Shown here one piece after another: positions 24,441 to 37,200 of a DNA stretch of 64,000 bases; the stretch's first letter is position 1; every line of letters begins with the position of its first letter. The DNA is from Paragonimus skrjabini miyazakii (taxonomy: Eukaryota; Platyhelminthes; Trematoda; Plagiorchiida; Troglotrematidae). The position numbers were made by a program, and so were the translations under genes. The notes under the pieces are model-generated. The model made no database searches and was not told the origin of the DNA. It worked only from the letters and a program-made list of their open reading frames with translations. The DNA lies in contig JTDE01000206.1 of NCBI GenBank assembly GCA_014338405.1, positions 22,426 through 86,425 of the forward strand, given 5' to 3'.

Positions 24441-25059
24441 CTAGAATGGACATTGTCGCTCACAACTACACCGTGTGGCTTAAACGATACCGAAATACAT
24501 GTGACGAGGTGAAGTAGTCTTGTCAGACATCAATCACCTATGTGAAAATATTATAAATTTTTGATTATTAAAGTTCAAGTTGAAAATGCGACTCGTGCAC
24601 TTCAGCATACTCACATATATACAGAACAATTACTAAGGTCATGAGCATGTTAAAACTATTATTTTTTGTGACTCAATGCTTTCATGTGTGACTCAAGGTT
24701 CACGGGAAAACGGGTCGAATCTTGGCATATTACTTGTTGTTGAGTAATGGGAAGCCTGAGCGTCGTCGCCATCATATTCCGCACAAACTGTTCATTGGGG
24801 GACCGTGTTTATTTGATCACCGTGATAGTGCTAAAACAAACGTATGTCCCAGTTCTGCTACACCTTATAAGAATATTGTTAACTTGGTGAATGAGGCCCA
24901 TCAAATGACCAGTTTCCACTGGCTGAGGTCTTGTAACATTTGCGGAGGGTACGTACGCCCCGTAGTGTACAGATTTGACCTGGCACTCTATAACCGCTAA
25001 CTTTCTCGTTTTAATCAAAGAAGTTAGGACTGTTGAAACGAGGTTCGAACTAGTCACCT

Positions 25060-25360
25060 ATGCGTTATTATTCAGCACTTGAGATATATGAGGTCGGTTG
25101 ATTGTAACTTGTCACATTGCGACCTGAATGAGAAATTGTGACATCGATGACCGTTTTTTCGGACCCAAACTGGAATGTATTCGTTGACCCGATTACGTAA
25201 CTGCCACTCCGTTCCGTCCATGTAAGTGACCCGACACTTAAACGAAAATTCATAAATGATGCAAGGTTTGGCATGGTGTGGCAACGGTGTTTTCAACGGG
25301 ATGTTGATATTCGGGTGGTGGTGGACAGCAAGACCAGTTGGGCGGCGTAGAACGTGCATC
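25060..25360 (-). other. Coding-like segment of unknown origin in a ROR intron
   Basis: Two overlapping minus-strand frames of 95 and 68 codons are open over the same 300 bases, which are G+C-richer than the surroundings. One reads KCRVTYMDGTEWQLRNRVNE and then YIPVWVRKNG. CRVT.MDGTE vaguely recalls the start of FERM domains, but the rest does not follow. A tRNA-like word (ctagttcgaacctcg) lies just 3'. It is probably a mobile element fragment and its family is unknown. Confidence 0.25.
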
Positions 25361-28300
25361 CCATAGCCGTCTTGAGACGGGCTTTCAACAGATTACTGAT
25401 GACATTAACCTTGTAAGACAAACAGATGCAAACATTCAGTTTGGGAGCTGTTTGGGCCATCGCAGCAGCCGGATATCTTTTGCTGAATTTCTCTGAAAGT
25501 GCTGCGTGATAGCCATTCTTTAAAGGATGGTTCTCAACAACGTCACCTCTTTGGCCAATTTCTTCTTAAACGGTAACACAAAGTTCTCCCTGGGCCACGC
25601 TTTTACTGCATCGGCAAAATTGATGTAACTAATATAACTTGTCAACCGTAAATTTGGTTACCTAGGAACAGCCCCTCAAGTTGTAAGTTTTCGCCAACCA
25701 GGGACATACAGACATTAACTAGGTGAAATTACCGCTGGTACGCACTTAAAAGCGTGGTTTTCAACGACGAGGTTACCGGCTTCAGGTGTGTTCTAGTCGT
25801 ATGGCGTTTTAACAAGGGTGAAGCTGGTTCTGAACTCCTGCTTCGAGAAAGTTTAGCACGACACTAGAGTTTCAACTTACCATGAGGGCTGAAACATGTT
25901 TCAACTCGGCTGTGTTCATTCATCTACTGTGTTGTTTGCAGGACACAACAGGCTTCGTAATAATTCCATTAAAAGAGAGGTTGAAGAGTCTGTTGTCCGA
26001 ACAAATGAAAATTTCGGCTCACCATACTGTGATTATCGACGCAAATATCTGGTCGACTGTACCAGCCTGAGTTTAACCAAGATTGGAATCAGCTTCCTCG
26101 TGTCGGCTCGGGAGTGTTCAACGCACACCTTATTCTAAGTTTGCAATGTTGAGTTTTAGCTTGGAGAGTGTCACTTTTTGGTTTTGCCTTAAGCCCTCAA
26201 GGTCAAAGATCGCCGTCGATTACACTAGGTCCCTTTAGACAGAAGTAGGATGGGTGTCAATAGAAATGTCTTTTAAGTCATTATACCACTGCTTTTGAAG
26301 ACTAATAGAAACTGATGCCGTTGTGTGCTACAGCGTGCTAACAACGCCTGCAAAAGGTTCCACTTACAGATCAGCCATCTCAGTGGAAGCTGCCGAAGTG
26401 GCGACAAAATCTGCTGTATACTGAAACGTTGCTGGTGAGGCCCAATAAAAATGAACAAAATCTTAATGTTTCCACCTCACCCTAACCAAGGTGTATATTT
26501 GAAAGTTAATTTTGATTAAGAAGTTTGACTAGTGATGAGTTCTCGTGGAAGTTTCAACAAACTAAGACGTAATGGGATTTATTTGGAGCCGGCAACTGCT
26601 CCTCAGTCTTCACTAGGTATGTAATATCACTGCTGAACAGTGGTGTCATTTGACACAAAAAACAGCTATTTCAGAAATCACACTAAACAATCAATCCTTT
26701 GAATAAGTTCATGAATCCCGCACCGTATAAAGGAGAAAGACAGTCGCATGAATCAACTAAAATATTTTCCAGTCGATGGTGCGTATAGACCTGCAGTTGT
26801 TTCCACTGATCCGAATGCAGTGAGAGACGATATTGCTACGAGTTAATTTCACCTAGGTTGAACTGTACTATATTCCTCATTAGTACTACACTTTTAGAGC
26901 AAGCTCTTCAGTCACAAATTATCAACGGGAATGTCTGTTGTGAATGCAAAGATAAATACTATCACCAGGATAATATGTGAGTTACTTGGTACCAGAGGAT
27001 TGAAAATTTGAATGGTACAAAGCAATCTTTCTTTACCAAAACAGTGCTCTTCTTATTATAGAACATTAACTTTGTCTGCATTGCCGAATACCATTCGACT
27101 GATAAATGGTGGTCCTGATTGGTCATTTTGGTTTTGTACCTCATAGCCTTGAGCCAGTTAGTTCAGCTGTTTACTTTCGACAAACGTCGAAACGAATAGG
27201 CTTAGCGATCGCTCTATTACATACAGACTCAATGCAACAGCGGATCGCCCTTCTGATTGGTTGACCTTAACCGGTCTCCCTAGTGCTGGCAGCAGCTTTT
27301 TCGTGTGCTTTGCTTGGTTTCATTTTGTTCAGTGTAGTCTGAATACACATGGATAACCAGTGATACTTCTTTAACGACCATTACTTGTTAACAACTCGCA
27401 TCGACAAGCAATATCAAAACGTACTAGAATCTGATACTCAATCTAAAATTACTTATGCATCCTAACTGCAGAGTGAACGAAATGGGTTACATAAACGATG
27501 TTGTGAATGCAAGGAGGCGAAAACATTCAGCAAACACTATTTCATGACAGTTGTCGGGCCGTTTTATAGTTTTCACTGTTAAATTCATAAATGCATTAAA
27601 CGCATAAATATTCAGAGGATAATGTGTATAGTTGGCCATAAAGATTGACGTTAAAATTAACCATCTACGAACAACCGCTGCTTCTAAACGATTAGTGTCA
27701 AACAACTGGTATCAGTCTTCATTGAGTGGTAATCATTACCATTTGCACCGAAATCACTCGAAAGTGTGATTGATGAAACAACCGTACGCACTTATCGGCG
27801 AAACTGTTGGCGATAACGGCAGCAGCCTGAAATGATTTGCAGTAGTTGCGAAGTTCAATTAATCCTCATTTCGCACAGTGACTTGGTTAGACTACAAAAT
27901 ACTTACAACAGATTTGTTGCCTCTCAGACTTAAGGGTTAGCGAACCAAATCTTACTCAGTCTGTTAACAAAAACAGTGTATCCCCCAAAACCATTATAGT
28001 CATTTAGTCCGCATATAATTGCGTCTGTTATCGGAACAATCAACCACGACATTTCATGATAATAGCCCTTCCATTACAGTGCTAAGCCAGAAAAACGGAA
28101 TGCTACAGTATGGTGACTGTCTGCCGGGGTGGATGAAGTATTACGAAACTTTTTAATATTTTGAATGAACCCTGTACCCCCTTGGATGTAGCGAAAGAGG
28201 TATGTGAATGAACTAATCAATACTGCGTAAATGTTGACAGTCTTTTTGTCGAACATGAGCCGTGTGTTAAGTTTGTCAATATGAGTTGGAATACTCGTCG

Positions 28301-29025
28301 TCATCAGGCAAAACGACCCCACTGGCACTGTGCCTCTGGTGAACTGAGCTCAAATCTGAAATATTAGTGAAATTTTGATGTAAACTGCATGAAGTTCATT
28401 CACGTTAATCTCAAACTGCTTACAGTTGACAGGCATTCATAGACTTCATGAGTAAGTAGAAGAACAGTATTGAAAATCCACATACAGTGATGTGAAAACC
28501 TGAACCACATTCTCGAAACTAGTGTTTTTTATCAACGACCATACAGAGTGACAAAATAAGAAGTTTACAGTCACTCTGGTTTGCAGTCGTGAGACTGTCC
28601 GTCTAGTAAAATGTGGGTTCATGATGCAATGCTAATATTATGTCGCTCATGAGACGTTCAGTGGCAGTACATATTACCAACGGTCTTGCTGACTCAAAAG
28701 AGACAGATTGGCTTCACACTTCTCAGACACACAAAAACTTAAGGACAGACACTTGGGTTTACAACAGTTATTGGATAAGATACAACCATACTTAGTCGTT
28801 GAACTAAGGGACGATTAAATGCATGTATTTTTGCATCTTATCGGTTGCTTGCCAATCGATACAGCATAGTTTTAAACATGATAGTACAGCAATTGCAGCT
28901 GAATTCACCACCTTGTTTACTTCAGTTGATTAGTTCACATTTCGAGTGATCGAGTTAGCAGTTTATAGAAACATGAAAAAAGTGCATTGTTGTGAAGATA
29001 AATCAAATGAATAATTAACTACTGA

Positions 29026-29215
29026 TGAGTAGTAGGGGATTTAGATTTTCATATAGATTGAACATCACCCACAATTGATCGCAGCTGTCGCATTCCCATA
29101 GACTTTCCAGTCGGCCCCTTTCGAAAAGAAGCACTATACCCGAGTTTCGCTCTCGTTAGAGCTCATCAGTAGTGCATATCATCGCCACTGCCGGGACTTG
29201 AACCAGCACTAGACG
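29026..29215 (-). mobile_element. tRNA-derived SINE, family A, copy 4 (left arm of inverted repeat)
   Basis: Minus-strand copy with the ctactgatgagtagta tail and the cgggacttgaacc B-box-like word. From 29054 inward it is part of the 295-bp arm mirrored at 29449-29743. Confidence 0.72.
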
Positions 29216-29348
29216 GAGAACTGTGAACCAACCACCAGTATCTTATTGTATCCCCATTAAATTAATTTCTCGTTTGGGAAGATTGGGCAAAGAATTAGGA
29301 ATGCGACCAAGGTCACTTGCCGCATGTTGGTCATTCGAAGACTTGCCG
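29054..29348 (+). repeat. Left arm of a 295-bp inverted repeat around an assembly gap
   Basis: Equals the reverse complement of 29449-29743 with only a few substitutions, symmetric about the N run. The outer part is SINE family A. The inner 130 bases, next to the gap, are unique sequence and identical in both arms. Confidence 0.9.
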
Positions 29349-29448
29349 NNNNNNNNNNNNNNNNNNNNNNNNNNNNNNNNNNNNNNNNNNNNNNNNNNNN
29401 NNNNNNNNNNNNNNNNNNNNNNNNNNNNNNNNNNNNNNNNNNNNNNNN
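29349..29448. other. Assembly gap, 100 N
   Basis: Exactly 100 N, the usual placeholder for a gap of unknown size. It lies at the centre of an inverted repeat. Confidence 1.
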
Positions 29449-29743
29449 CGGCAAGTCTTCGAATGACCAACATGCGGCAAGTGACCTTGGTCGCATTCCT
29501 AATTCTTTGCCCAATCTTCCCAAACGAGAAATTAATTTAATGGGGATACAATAAGATACTGGTGGTTGGTTCACAGTTCTCCGTCTAGTGCTGGTTCAAG
29601 TCCCGGCAGTGGCGATGATATGCACTACTGATGAGCTCTAACGAGAGCGAAACTCGAGTCTAGTGCTTCTTTTCGAAAGGGGCCGACTGGAAAGTCTATG
29701 GGAATGCGACAGCTGCGATCAATTGTGGGTGATGTTCAATCTA
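29449..29743 (-). repeat. Right arm of the 295-bp inverted repeat
   Basis: Mirror of 29054-29348. It ends at 29743, only 77 bases before the donor end of the CRD exon, so any misassembly here would also affect ROR. Confidence 0.9.
29582..29743 (+). mobile_element. tRNA-derived SINE, family A, copy 5 (right arm of inverted repeat)
   Basis: Reverse complement of copy 4 with only a few substitutions (for example ctatacccg against ctagactcg). It ends at gatgttcaatcta, where arm similarity stops. Confidence 0.72.
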
Positions 29744-29819
29744 CATGAATAATTAACTGCACAAATCAGCAAGATGACATGCAACAATCCAAGGCCTTTG
29801 GTAATTATAGGTTGCTTAC

Positions 29820-30107
29820 CTTCGCGCATTATAGATCGCTCCAGATATTTAAATGTAGCACTACACTCGTTCTCCATGATCGACAGACAGTCTTGTCTGC
29901 ATAAATACAGTGGACGATAAGACAATGATGTTGCGACCGGAATATGAGACTCAGACTGTCCGAATACCTCAGGCTTGTCTCCATGGAGCGGACTGGCGGT
30001 CACAGGTAAACAGACTGGAAAGTTGTAATAGCACATGGTCTCCATAAGGTTTCGCAAACAGTCTTCACGGATTCGATGCAGTGGCTGAAGTGCTGTCAAC
30101 TTTAGGA
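29820..30107 (-). CDS. ROR: ROR-family receptor, exon with the core of the Frizzled-type cysteine-rich domain
   Basis: The 288-nt exon is bounded by a strong acceptor (TTTTTTCCTTCAATTTC tract, then GACAG at 30112-30108) and a GTAAGC donor (29819). It is phase 1 at both ends. The translation carries the CRD cysteine pattern: REDC, then MCYYNFPVC, then LYLCRQDC and MENEC. This matches the ROR/MuSK-type Frizzled domain, which in family members binds Wnt5a-like ligands. The loop after FPVC is about 17 residues longer than in vertebrate ROR. Reading continues in frame with the transmembrane exon (split GGA codon), but the final CRD cysteines normally found after this point are not in either exon. 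A further phase-1/phase-1 exon inside the 9.9-kb intron is therefore possible. The codons upstream of 30107 and downstream of 29820 are intron. Confidence 0.87.
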
Positions 30108-33100
30108 CTGTCAGTAAATGAAATTGAAGGAAAAAACGAGTTAGTAGGATGAAACATGCGAATATGCATTGGACACTTAACAAAGTGTAGTACTTGTGAA
30201 TAAACTTGTAGCACGTGGTTTGTTTTAATACACATAAACCCTTCTGGCATATGTGGATGCCAGATTGTCAAGTGTACCAACCAGTGAATTTTCAAACCGT
30301 GTTGCCACAATACTCCTTTGCATCATGCTTTAATGTTGCATTGAACAGTTTAGTCGAGACACGCGGTCTTCCGTCAAGAAGACAGTCCAGTCCGATAATA
30401 AGAAAATTGGTCATACCGAAACTATGTTTTGCCCAATAAATCTAGATTTACGTACCGGAGGTTTGGCTTAGTATGTTTTATGGAGTAAAGACTGAATACA
30501 ATGAAATCTGGTTTAAGGAAATGTCGTCTTGATCTCGTGGAAACTGTTTCAGGGGCTGACTCCACAAAGCGGACTTGCTGACTGCATACTAACAGGTATC
30601 CTCAAATTTCTTAACGATACTGTGAGGAACAGCTTTGAAACGAGGGAGTTGCGAGACTCCATGTAGTTGCACGATGTTTCAGGATTAGGTTTTTCCGATC
30701 GCCATTAATCCAAAATATCTTCTAGCAGGTTTAATGAAACTGGAGCTTTCGACCTGTCTCGGAAGTCCTAGTCGCGGAGTTATAAACTGGGGTTAACAAG
30801 ACAATGTCTGCTGTCGAGACGATCAAGTAACCTGAGATGACAAACTGCGTAGTGAGAGCCTTGGTATTACTTACGTAAAGAGATTAATTATGGCGTGCTG
30901 TCAATGCTGCGGTTTCTCTTATCTAGCATGGAAACAACGATGGGACACCCTACGGTTGTTTCTTGTTCAGCTCTGTATTCATCTATTGAGAAACAACAAA
31001 ACAGACAGTACTCAAACTCCTAGTTCATAACTAGAAGTCAGCCATATATATGTTCGTCTTCCCAGAGCGTCAGTTTGATATTCTAAGTGATATTGATAAA
31101 AACGTCGAAGAGTTCGTGTACAGTCGAGTAAAAATAATGTATAAACTAGGCGTTTTTAACTTTTTCGATTGTCAGCAGTCCACGGCTAGTTTGCTTGTTG
31201 CACATATTTCTGTAATTAGGAGCAAGATTTCTCTTGTGGTCACCCTAAACAACCAAGTTTTTTTTAATGCTTCCATGAATTGTTAGACTAATCAAACCAA
31301 TAAATCACATCGGTTAACGGTATGTAAGCAGAACAATGAAGTAGACAACTTCCTGTCAGTTCACTGATCTTGTGGACATTAAAGTTAGGTGGATCAACTA
31401 ATCGAAATTTACACGTTCCTTCTTCATTACTTAGGCTTATAATATGAGTTGTCGACTTTTTGTTTCAATGACGATGACGGATAATGTCAAGAATTAACGA
31501 AAAAATAACTGGTATATCGCACGATATGTACACGTTATATGAAGCCTAAAGGCTAATCCATGTAGGTTATGCATTGATTGAATTACAGACCTGATAACTG
31601 TTTCACAATCCATAAACACTCATTGCCTCCTAGGGGACATCAGAACTGGCCCCGTACCCGGTGATGTAGGTGTGTATGTGTACATTCTCATAAAGGTGGC
31701 TGGTCACCAGCTCACTGCACTAATGCACATGATGGGAGTAAGCTAAATTCGACCCAGTGTATCCGTCGGCACGACTGATTCATGATGTCCGCGTTTGAGT
31801 TCGTGTCTTTTTTGTGTATTGCATTGTTGTTTCAGCCCTCCCACTCAATGAGATACTGCAAAACATACGTGCTTGGATGATCATGGGCGCGCACTATGTA
31901 TATACGCATTTGCCCAATACCGTGTCACCACCACTGACCCTTAGACACAGGCGGTCAGCATTACCTCCCTCAATATGACACATTCATTCATGTCTATGGG
32001 CTAGTCCAGATTTGCGGGCCCAGGCTTTTGAATAAACTAGCTGAACAGGTTGACAGCCATGGTCTCGGTTGGACAGTTGGGTGGTAAACTAGGTATAGAA
32101 CGTTGTGTTTGTGTAACAGCCTTCGCGTGACAAAACGACGGATTCGGCAGAAGACAGTCAATGTGGAAATGGGTTAAAATACGGACGCCGTGGTTCCTCT
32201 ATTATAAAAGCAGGGTTAAAATCCCTGCTAGAAAGTGCGGAAGCCTCTTGAATCCATAGGATGTGTTGAAATTCTATTAATCTGGTCGTTGGCTTTATGG
32301 TGAGGGCGGTGCACGCGTGAATCAGATATTATACTGTGAAGCCTTGGTGAATGTGGTTGAATAAGCAGCTCAAATTAACCTGATCTGTATTCCAGTCACC
32401 GTACAGATGAAATATACACTCACATTTGGAAATTTGCCCCTCTATTAACGCTTGCTGATATTCACGCGTCACGTAAACACGATGGCCGAACAGGTATTTA
32501 CCGCAGACGTTGCTGTGAAATTCTTGACAAAAGCCGTCTTGTTCCGGAATTGAATGCCTAGATCAGAAAGGAGAAAAAACAAGTTTGATTTTAATTTGTT
32601 TCACCAAACTCCCTATGTGTCTTTATCAGTCCTTTACCACGTGACTAAATGAATGGTGATACGATGTGAGTGTGGAAGCGAGGGATTAACGTAAGCTCAT
32701 TTGAGCTCGAAAATCGATATATCGTAACTCTCCGTGAGCAGGTTCAAGGATGTCACTTGTAGGACACGTAATCCATAGATAATTAACATCGATAAATTAA
32801 CAGTTGAATTAACTATGCATTAGAAAAGCGCTCATAGTATTTGCCAGTTCTTATCACAAATGCGGAAGGCCCGATTCGGTTAAAATTTACGGCTAACGGT
32901 TAGGGGAAGATTTGTGAAAATGAAATACACAAACAAGAACTCATCGTCGGAGTCTCGCGGGTAGATGAAACAAACAAAGAAGTCACATGATCAGTATGTC
33001 GTGCGAAATGAATTGGTTGTCAATGTTGACATTCAAAAACACACGAACGAAATGTGAAGTATGTCATGAAGAAATAATTTATAGGGTTTGACGAAAACAA

Positions 33101-36100
33101 GGCCTTGGCGGGGTTACAACATGGATAACAGTCAGTAACGTACAATACAACGAAAGAGTTGGAGTAAAATTTCAAAACATTCTTTGCCCAGTGTATGTAC
33201 ATTTAGTGATTTATGGTTTGCAAACCACTTTTCTAACACACTCAAGTTATTTCTAACTGAATATCGTTTGTCAATTCTCTCTATAGTGGCCATACAAGTG
33301 TGGTAAAATTTAAGTAATTTCCACAGTTACTGAACTTAAATCAACAAAGCAGCAACTAAATCCATTTTCTACTACTAGGACAAGTGTCCGAATACTGATT
33401 AACTAAAGTGCTCCCATTGCAATCTAATATATGTAAAACTATTCGTTTAACTTTCAGCAGGATCGGTTGGAGTCTTGGTTGGCAGCTCATCCGTTCTGTG
33501 TACATTTACATACATTCCAGCTGTAGGATTGTTGTGAAGCTCGTTCACTTGAAGGTTGATAGTGCGTTCGTTGTTTACACAGCAGCCTGTTTGTGTTTGA
33601 AACATTTAATATGTTCCAAACTCACATGTAACAGTGTGTCAGTGGGCAGTAAAAGGAACGGCATTGGCTGGCTGGACATGAACTACTGACCCACACACCT
33701 CCTAGTTTTATTCATTTGGATTTACAATGGATACGTGGTGTGTGAGTGGAACTACAATTGGTGCAATGCAGGCCACTTGTGGTGATGATTAAGCGCATGT
33801 GTGTTTTGGCTGCGGTCACTGTGGCAGGCCAATTCGAAACGGATACCGCCAACCACAGTTGGGGCTGCTGCACGTCAAGGTTTCGTTGACCGACAGCCTG
33901 GCTTGTGAAACTACTCTTCTGGGCTTGATCTGTCAAAATCGTAAAAACAGCTTTCCACTATTTGTCTGACCGAAATGTTTAAAGGTCAGCTGCAGGTTTT
34001 ATTATGTACACGACAAACAGTTCAGACGACAAACAGGCATGACGGACCCATTTTATTTTTACCCTAACCATCCCGAGTGGAAACCTCAGATCCTCGTTTC
34101 GGCTCTGTTTTTGTTCAAGAGGTGTGTAATAGATCTTTTCAAAATTGTTCGTCACTACCACGACGATACCAATCAACGTAGACACTTTTGCCAATAGTTT
34201 GCTACCTTATAGTCAGTAATTTTCTAGTTCTATAAATTGATTTCCAGCCACCGTAATTACAAGGTTCCTTCGTTTTCAATGGAATTGTTACTCTTTGTAT
34301 CATCTGGCTCTTAGCTACACCGACAACAATTGAAACCAAATGCGCATTTAAACGAATTCCAGTTTCATATGTTCAAGTAATCAAATGCAACCTGAAGATC
34401 TTTTAATAAACACACAAAAAGACATTGACTTGCTGGTGACAAAGACTCACGTTGCAGGTTCATTAGACAGCCTCGTTTTCGTACCGGGTTTGGGATTTAC
34501 TAAAAACAGAATGTACATTTTATTTTGTATTCTACGGTTGGTTCAAGTGTTTATAAACAGCACAGTACGGTTGATTTCATATCAACCTCTGTAACTGATT
34601 GTTTAACATACTGAAAGACTAGCAGAAGGGTAGCTAATTTCCAGGTAGTTGACCAGTTTCACAGAAATTATTGGTGAGCTCTGTGTATGAGTCCACCATT
34701 TCATTTCGCCTAACAACAAACATGTTCTCCTAACAAAATAGTCTTCGCAGGTAGTTATTTCAAACGAGTGTCACATGTTCAACTACAGCTGATACATAGT
34801 TCGACAGTGACTTACAGTTCCACGTTTCGCCTTCTACCTTTAGCAATATGGGCGATATCTGATACGATTTGGTGGCTTGTGTTATAATTCTACTCTCCTT
34901 TCAATGCCGGCAGATATTTACTGATAAGTAACCGGGGGCACAGTTTGTACAGTTTAAACAGTATTCATATTTGACCACCATCTTCGTATGTAGCTAAACA
35001 TTTTGACCGATCCACCCAGAACAGACAATACTGTAAAGTATGATATTTGATATATACATTGCTGTCTCCTATTTTATCGGGAGTCGCATTCTGGTTCATG
35101 GAACAAGTGTACTGAAAACTATTTTATCAGAGTGGAATTTTATGAAAGTTTGTCCGAATTCAAAAGCTGCGAGCGGGCGTGAGCCAAAGTCAACCTTTAG
35201 CGTGTAAAATCCTTACATTAGTCAAACACATTAGATAGTGAGTCATAGCTTGAGCTGAGTTAACAGGACAGTTGACATGTCTTCTCTCAGAAATCTACTG
35301 GTGTCTTAACACTTGTCAAAACCATCTGAAGACAAATGTGTAAATGCTTTGCCCAGCATGAGATAAGTGATATGATGATTACCAGGCTGTCAGTAAAGCA
35401 AAGGAGAAACCCATGAATACTCAACTGTTAAGCAAATATTACTGGAAGTTGTTCAATTCAATTGGATACTTTTAATGAAATTTCCGACTAGCAGGTTGAC
35501 TATGAAACAGTGTCAGTGTTCTTTTGATTGAGTAAAATAGGCATTACTCACAAGCGATTTTGACAGAATTGTTAGATGTGGCAACTCGCTCAGGTCTTCA
35601 GTGTGATCGGTAGATTTTTCGAATCGGTTATCTCACAAGCATGAGATTAACGCATCAAATTCCAGTCTAGACATGATTATGTATTACTTGTTAACTTTGA
35701 CAAACGATACTCTCGATCACAACGTTTCATTCAAAGTTGACCAACTAAAACTCAAGAATGAATTTGTTCGTTACAGTTAATTGTGAATTGTGTTAATTTC
35801 ATAAGGTGTTAATTAACATGACCTTTATTGATCACCTAGATGTGCTACTGCTCGAGAAGCGTGAAGATGAATTCAGTTGTTAGAGGGGGATTTAAACGGT
35901 TGGGTAAGGCTTACCTTGTCAAATTCTGGTTTTGTTCCGGCAAGGTAGCATGGCCAAACCGTAAATTTTGCACGATTTTCATGATTTGCTATCAAACCGC
36001 CTTGACGGAAATGATTTGTTTGTGCTGTTTACTGCCTTGTGAGGCAACGTGCCACATATTTTACTACCGCATTAGCAACAGCTTTTGTCTCATCCAGAAA

Positions 36101-37049
36101 TAATGCTCTCTCATTCGAACTTCAGTAAGAAGCACGCGTAGAATAACTTTCTATGCTAAGTTTAAAACAAACGCTGGAATTGTTATGATATAAACACTTA
36201 GAAGTCGTGGCATATTAGTGATTAGAGACGTTTCAGGAGATGTTCTAAACTTCCTAACCTAAAGGTGCAGTAAGAACTAAGCAAGAAATTACTGTGCTGT
36301 CTCCGCTTGCAGCCTATCGCTAAGTGTTCACGATTTATTAACTATGTTTTCAACGGGCTGATCACTGGTTCCAGAATCTATAAGATTCAGTTGTGCTCTA
36401 TTGTTTTGTCTGTCGGCGCGATAAGTGAAGTATCTGTGTCAATGTGATAATCAAGGCAGAGGGTGCAGTAGAAAGAAACAAATGTAAGTTGACTGTAGAA
36501 ATAGGTGACTACCGAAGTGACTGACGAGCGACCAAAACTGAGAGGAAAGGAAAGTAGGCAGATGACGAGGAATGATATTTACTCTAAAAATGTGTTAACG
36601 TGCATCGCTCTAATCCAGTGTATCTGCTTCAGAACTAAACCTCTCGGCAGAGCAAGCGTTACGGTGTTACATTGACAGATTTGGTAGCACGGTCGTCCTT
36701 ATCTGGCAAATACATCAAACGCCGCCATTAGTACTGTTGTTCGATCGGTGCAATTTTGCTTTTCACGCACAATTCTCTTTAAACTAGGGGAGCAAACTGT
36801 AATTACATGGCAGCACAGTTGTCGGATGATAAATTGGCTTATTGTAGCGATCGAATTTCCTAGAAAGGTTAAGATCTTCCACGTTGCATTTAATGCTAGG
36901 TTTTGGTTTCTAACTCTAGGAAGGCCTAGCAATAAAAGCACACTGACAACTGGGTTTCGTATATGTGTTCTTTTGTGTATGTCAGATTGCTGATCAGCGC
37001 GTTTCAGCTGGTTTCGTTTGTGCGACTACTTACACTTATTTGACTGATC

Positions 37050-37200
37050 ATTATACAACATTTTATCCCTGATAAGTAATCAGATAAATATGTATTTTAG
37101 ACTTCAGCTGGATTCGAACCGGAAACAGAAACAAAGTGTATACAACGCGGCAAAAGCTCTGACACCTGAACTACGAAACCGTGCCAGGAGCTAGGGTGTG
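37050..37200 (-). mobile_element. tRNA-like SINE, family B
   Basis: The minus strand has gtagttcaggtgtcagagc (A-box region), tttccggttcgaatccagct (B-box) and then a tail containing attacttatcaggg. It is the best-preserved copy of this second family. Confidence 0.55.

Larger units (their letters stand above)
19965..29819 (-). other. ROR intron between CRD and transmembrane exons (9.9 kb)
   Basis: Phase 1 at both ends. It holds SINE family A copies at 22.2, 22.7, 29.0 and 29.6 kb, family B copies at 24.0 and 24.4 kb, and the 100-N gap. No kringle or final CRD segment was found by eye. A missing exon could sit in the gap or have gone unrecognised. Confidence 0.7.

Noticed and set aside
25072..25359. 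FERM domain start (CRVTYMDGTE)
   Set aside because: Only about ten residues resemble the family and the rest of the frame does not follow. A functional call would be overreach.
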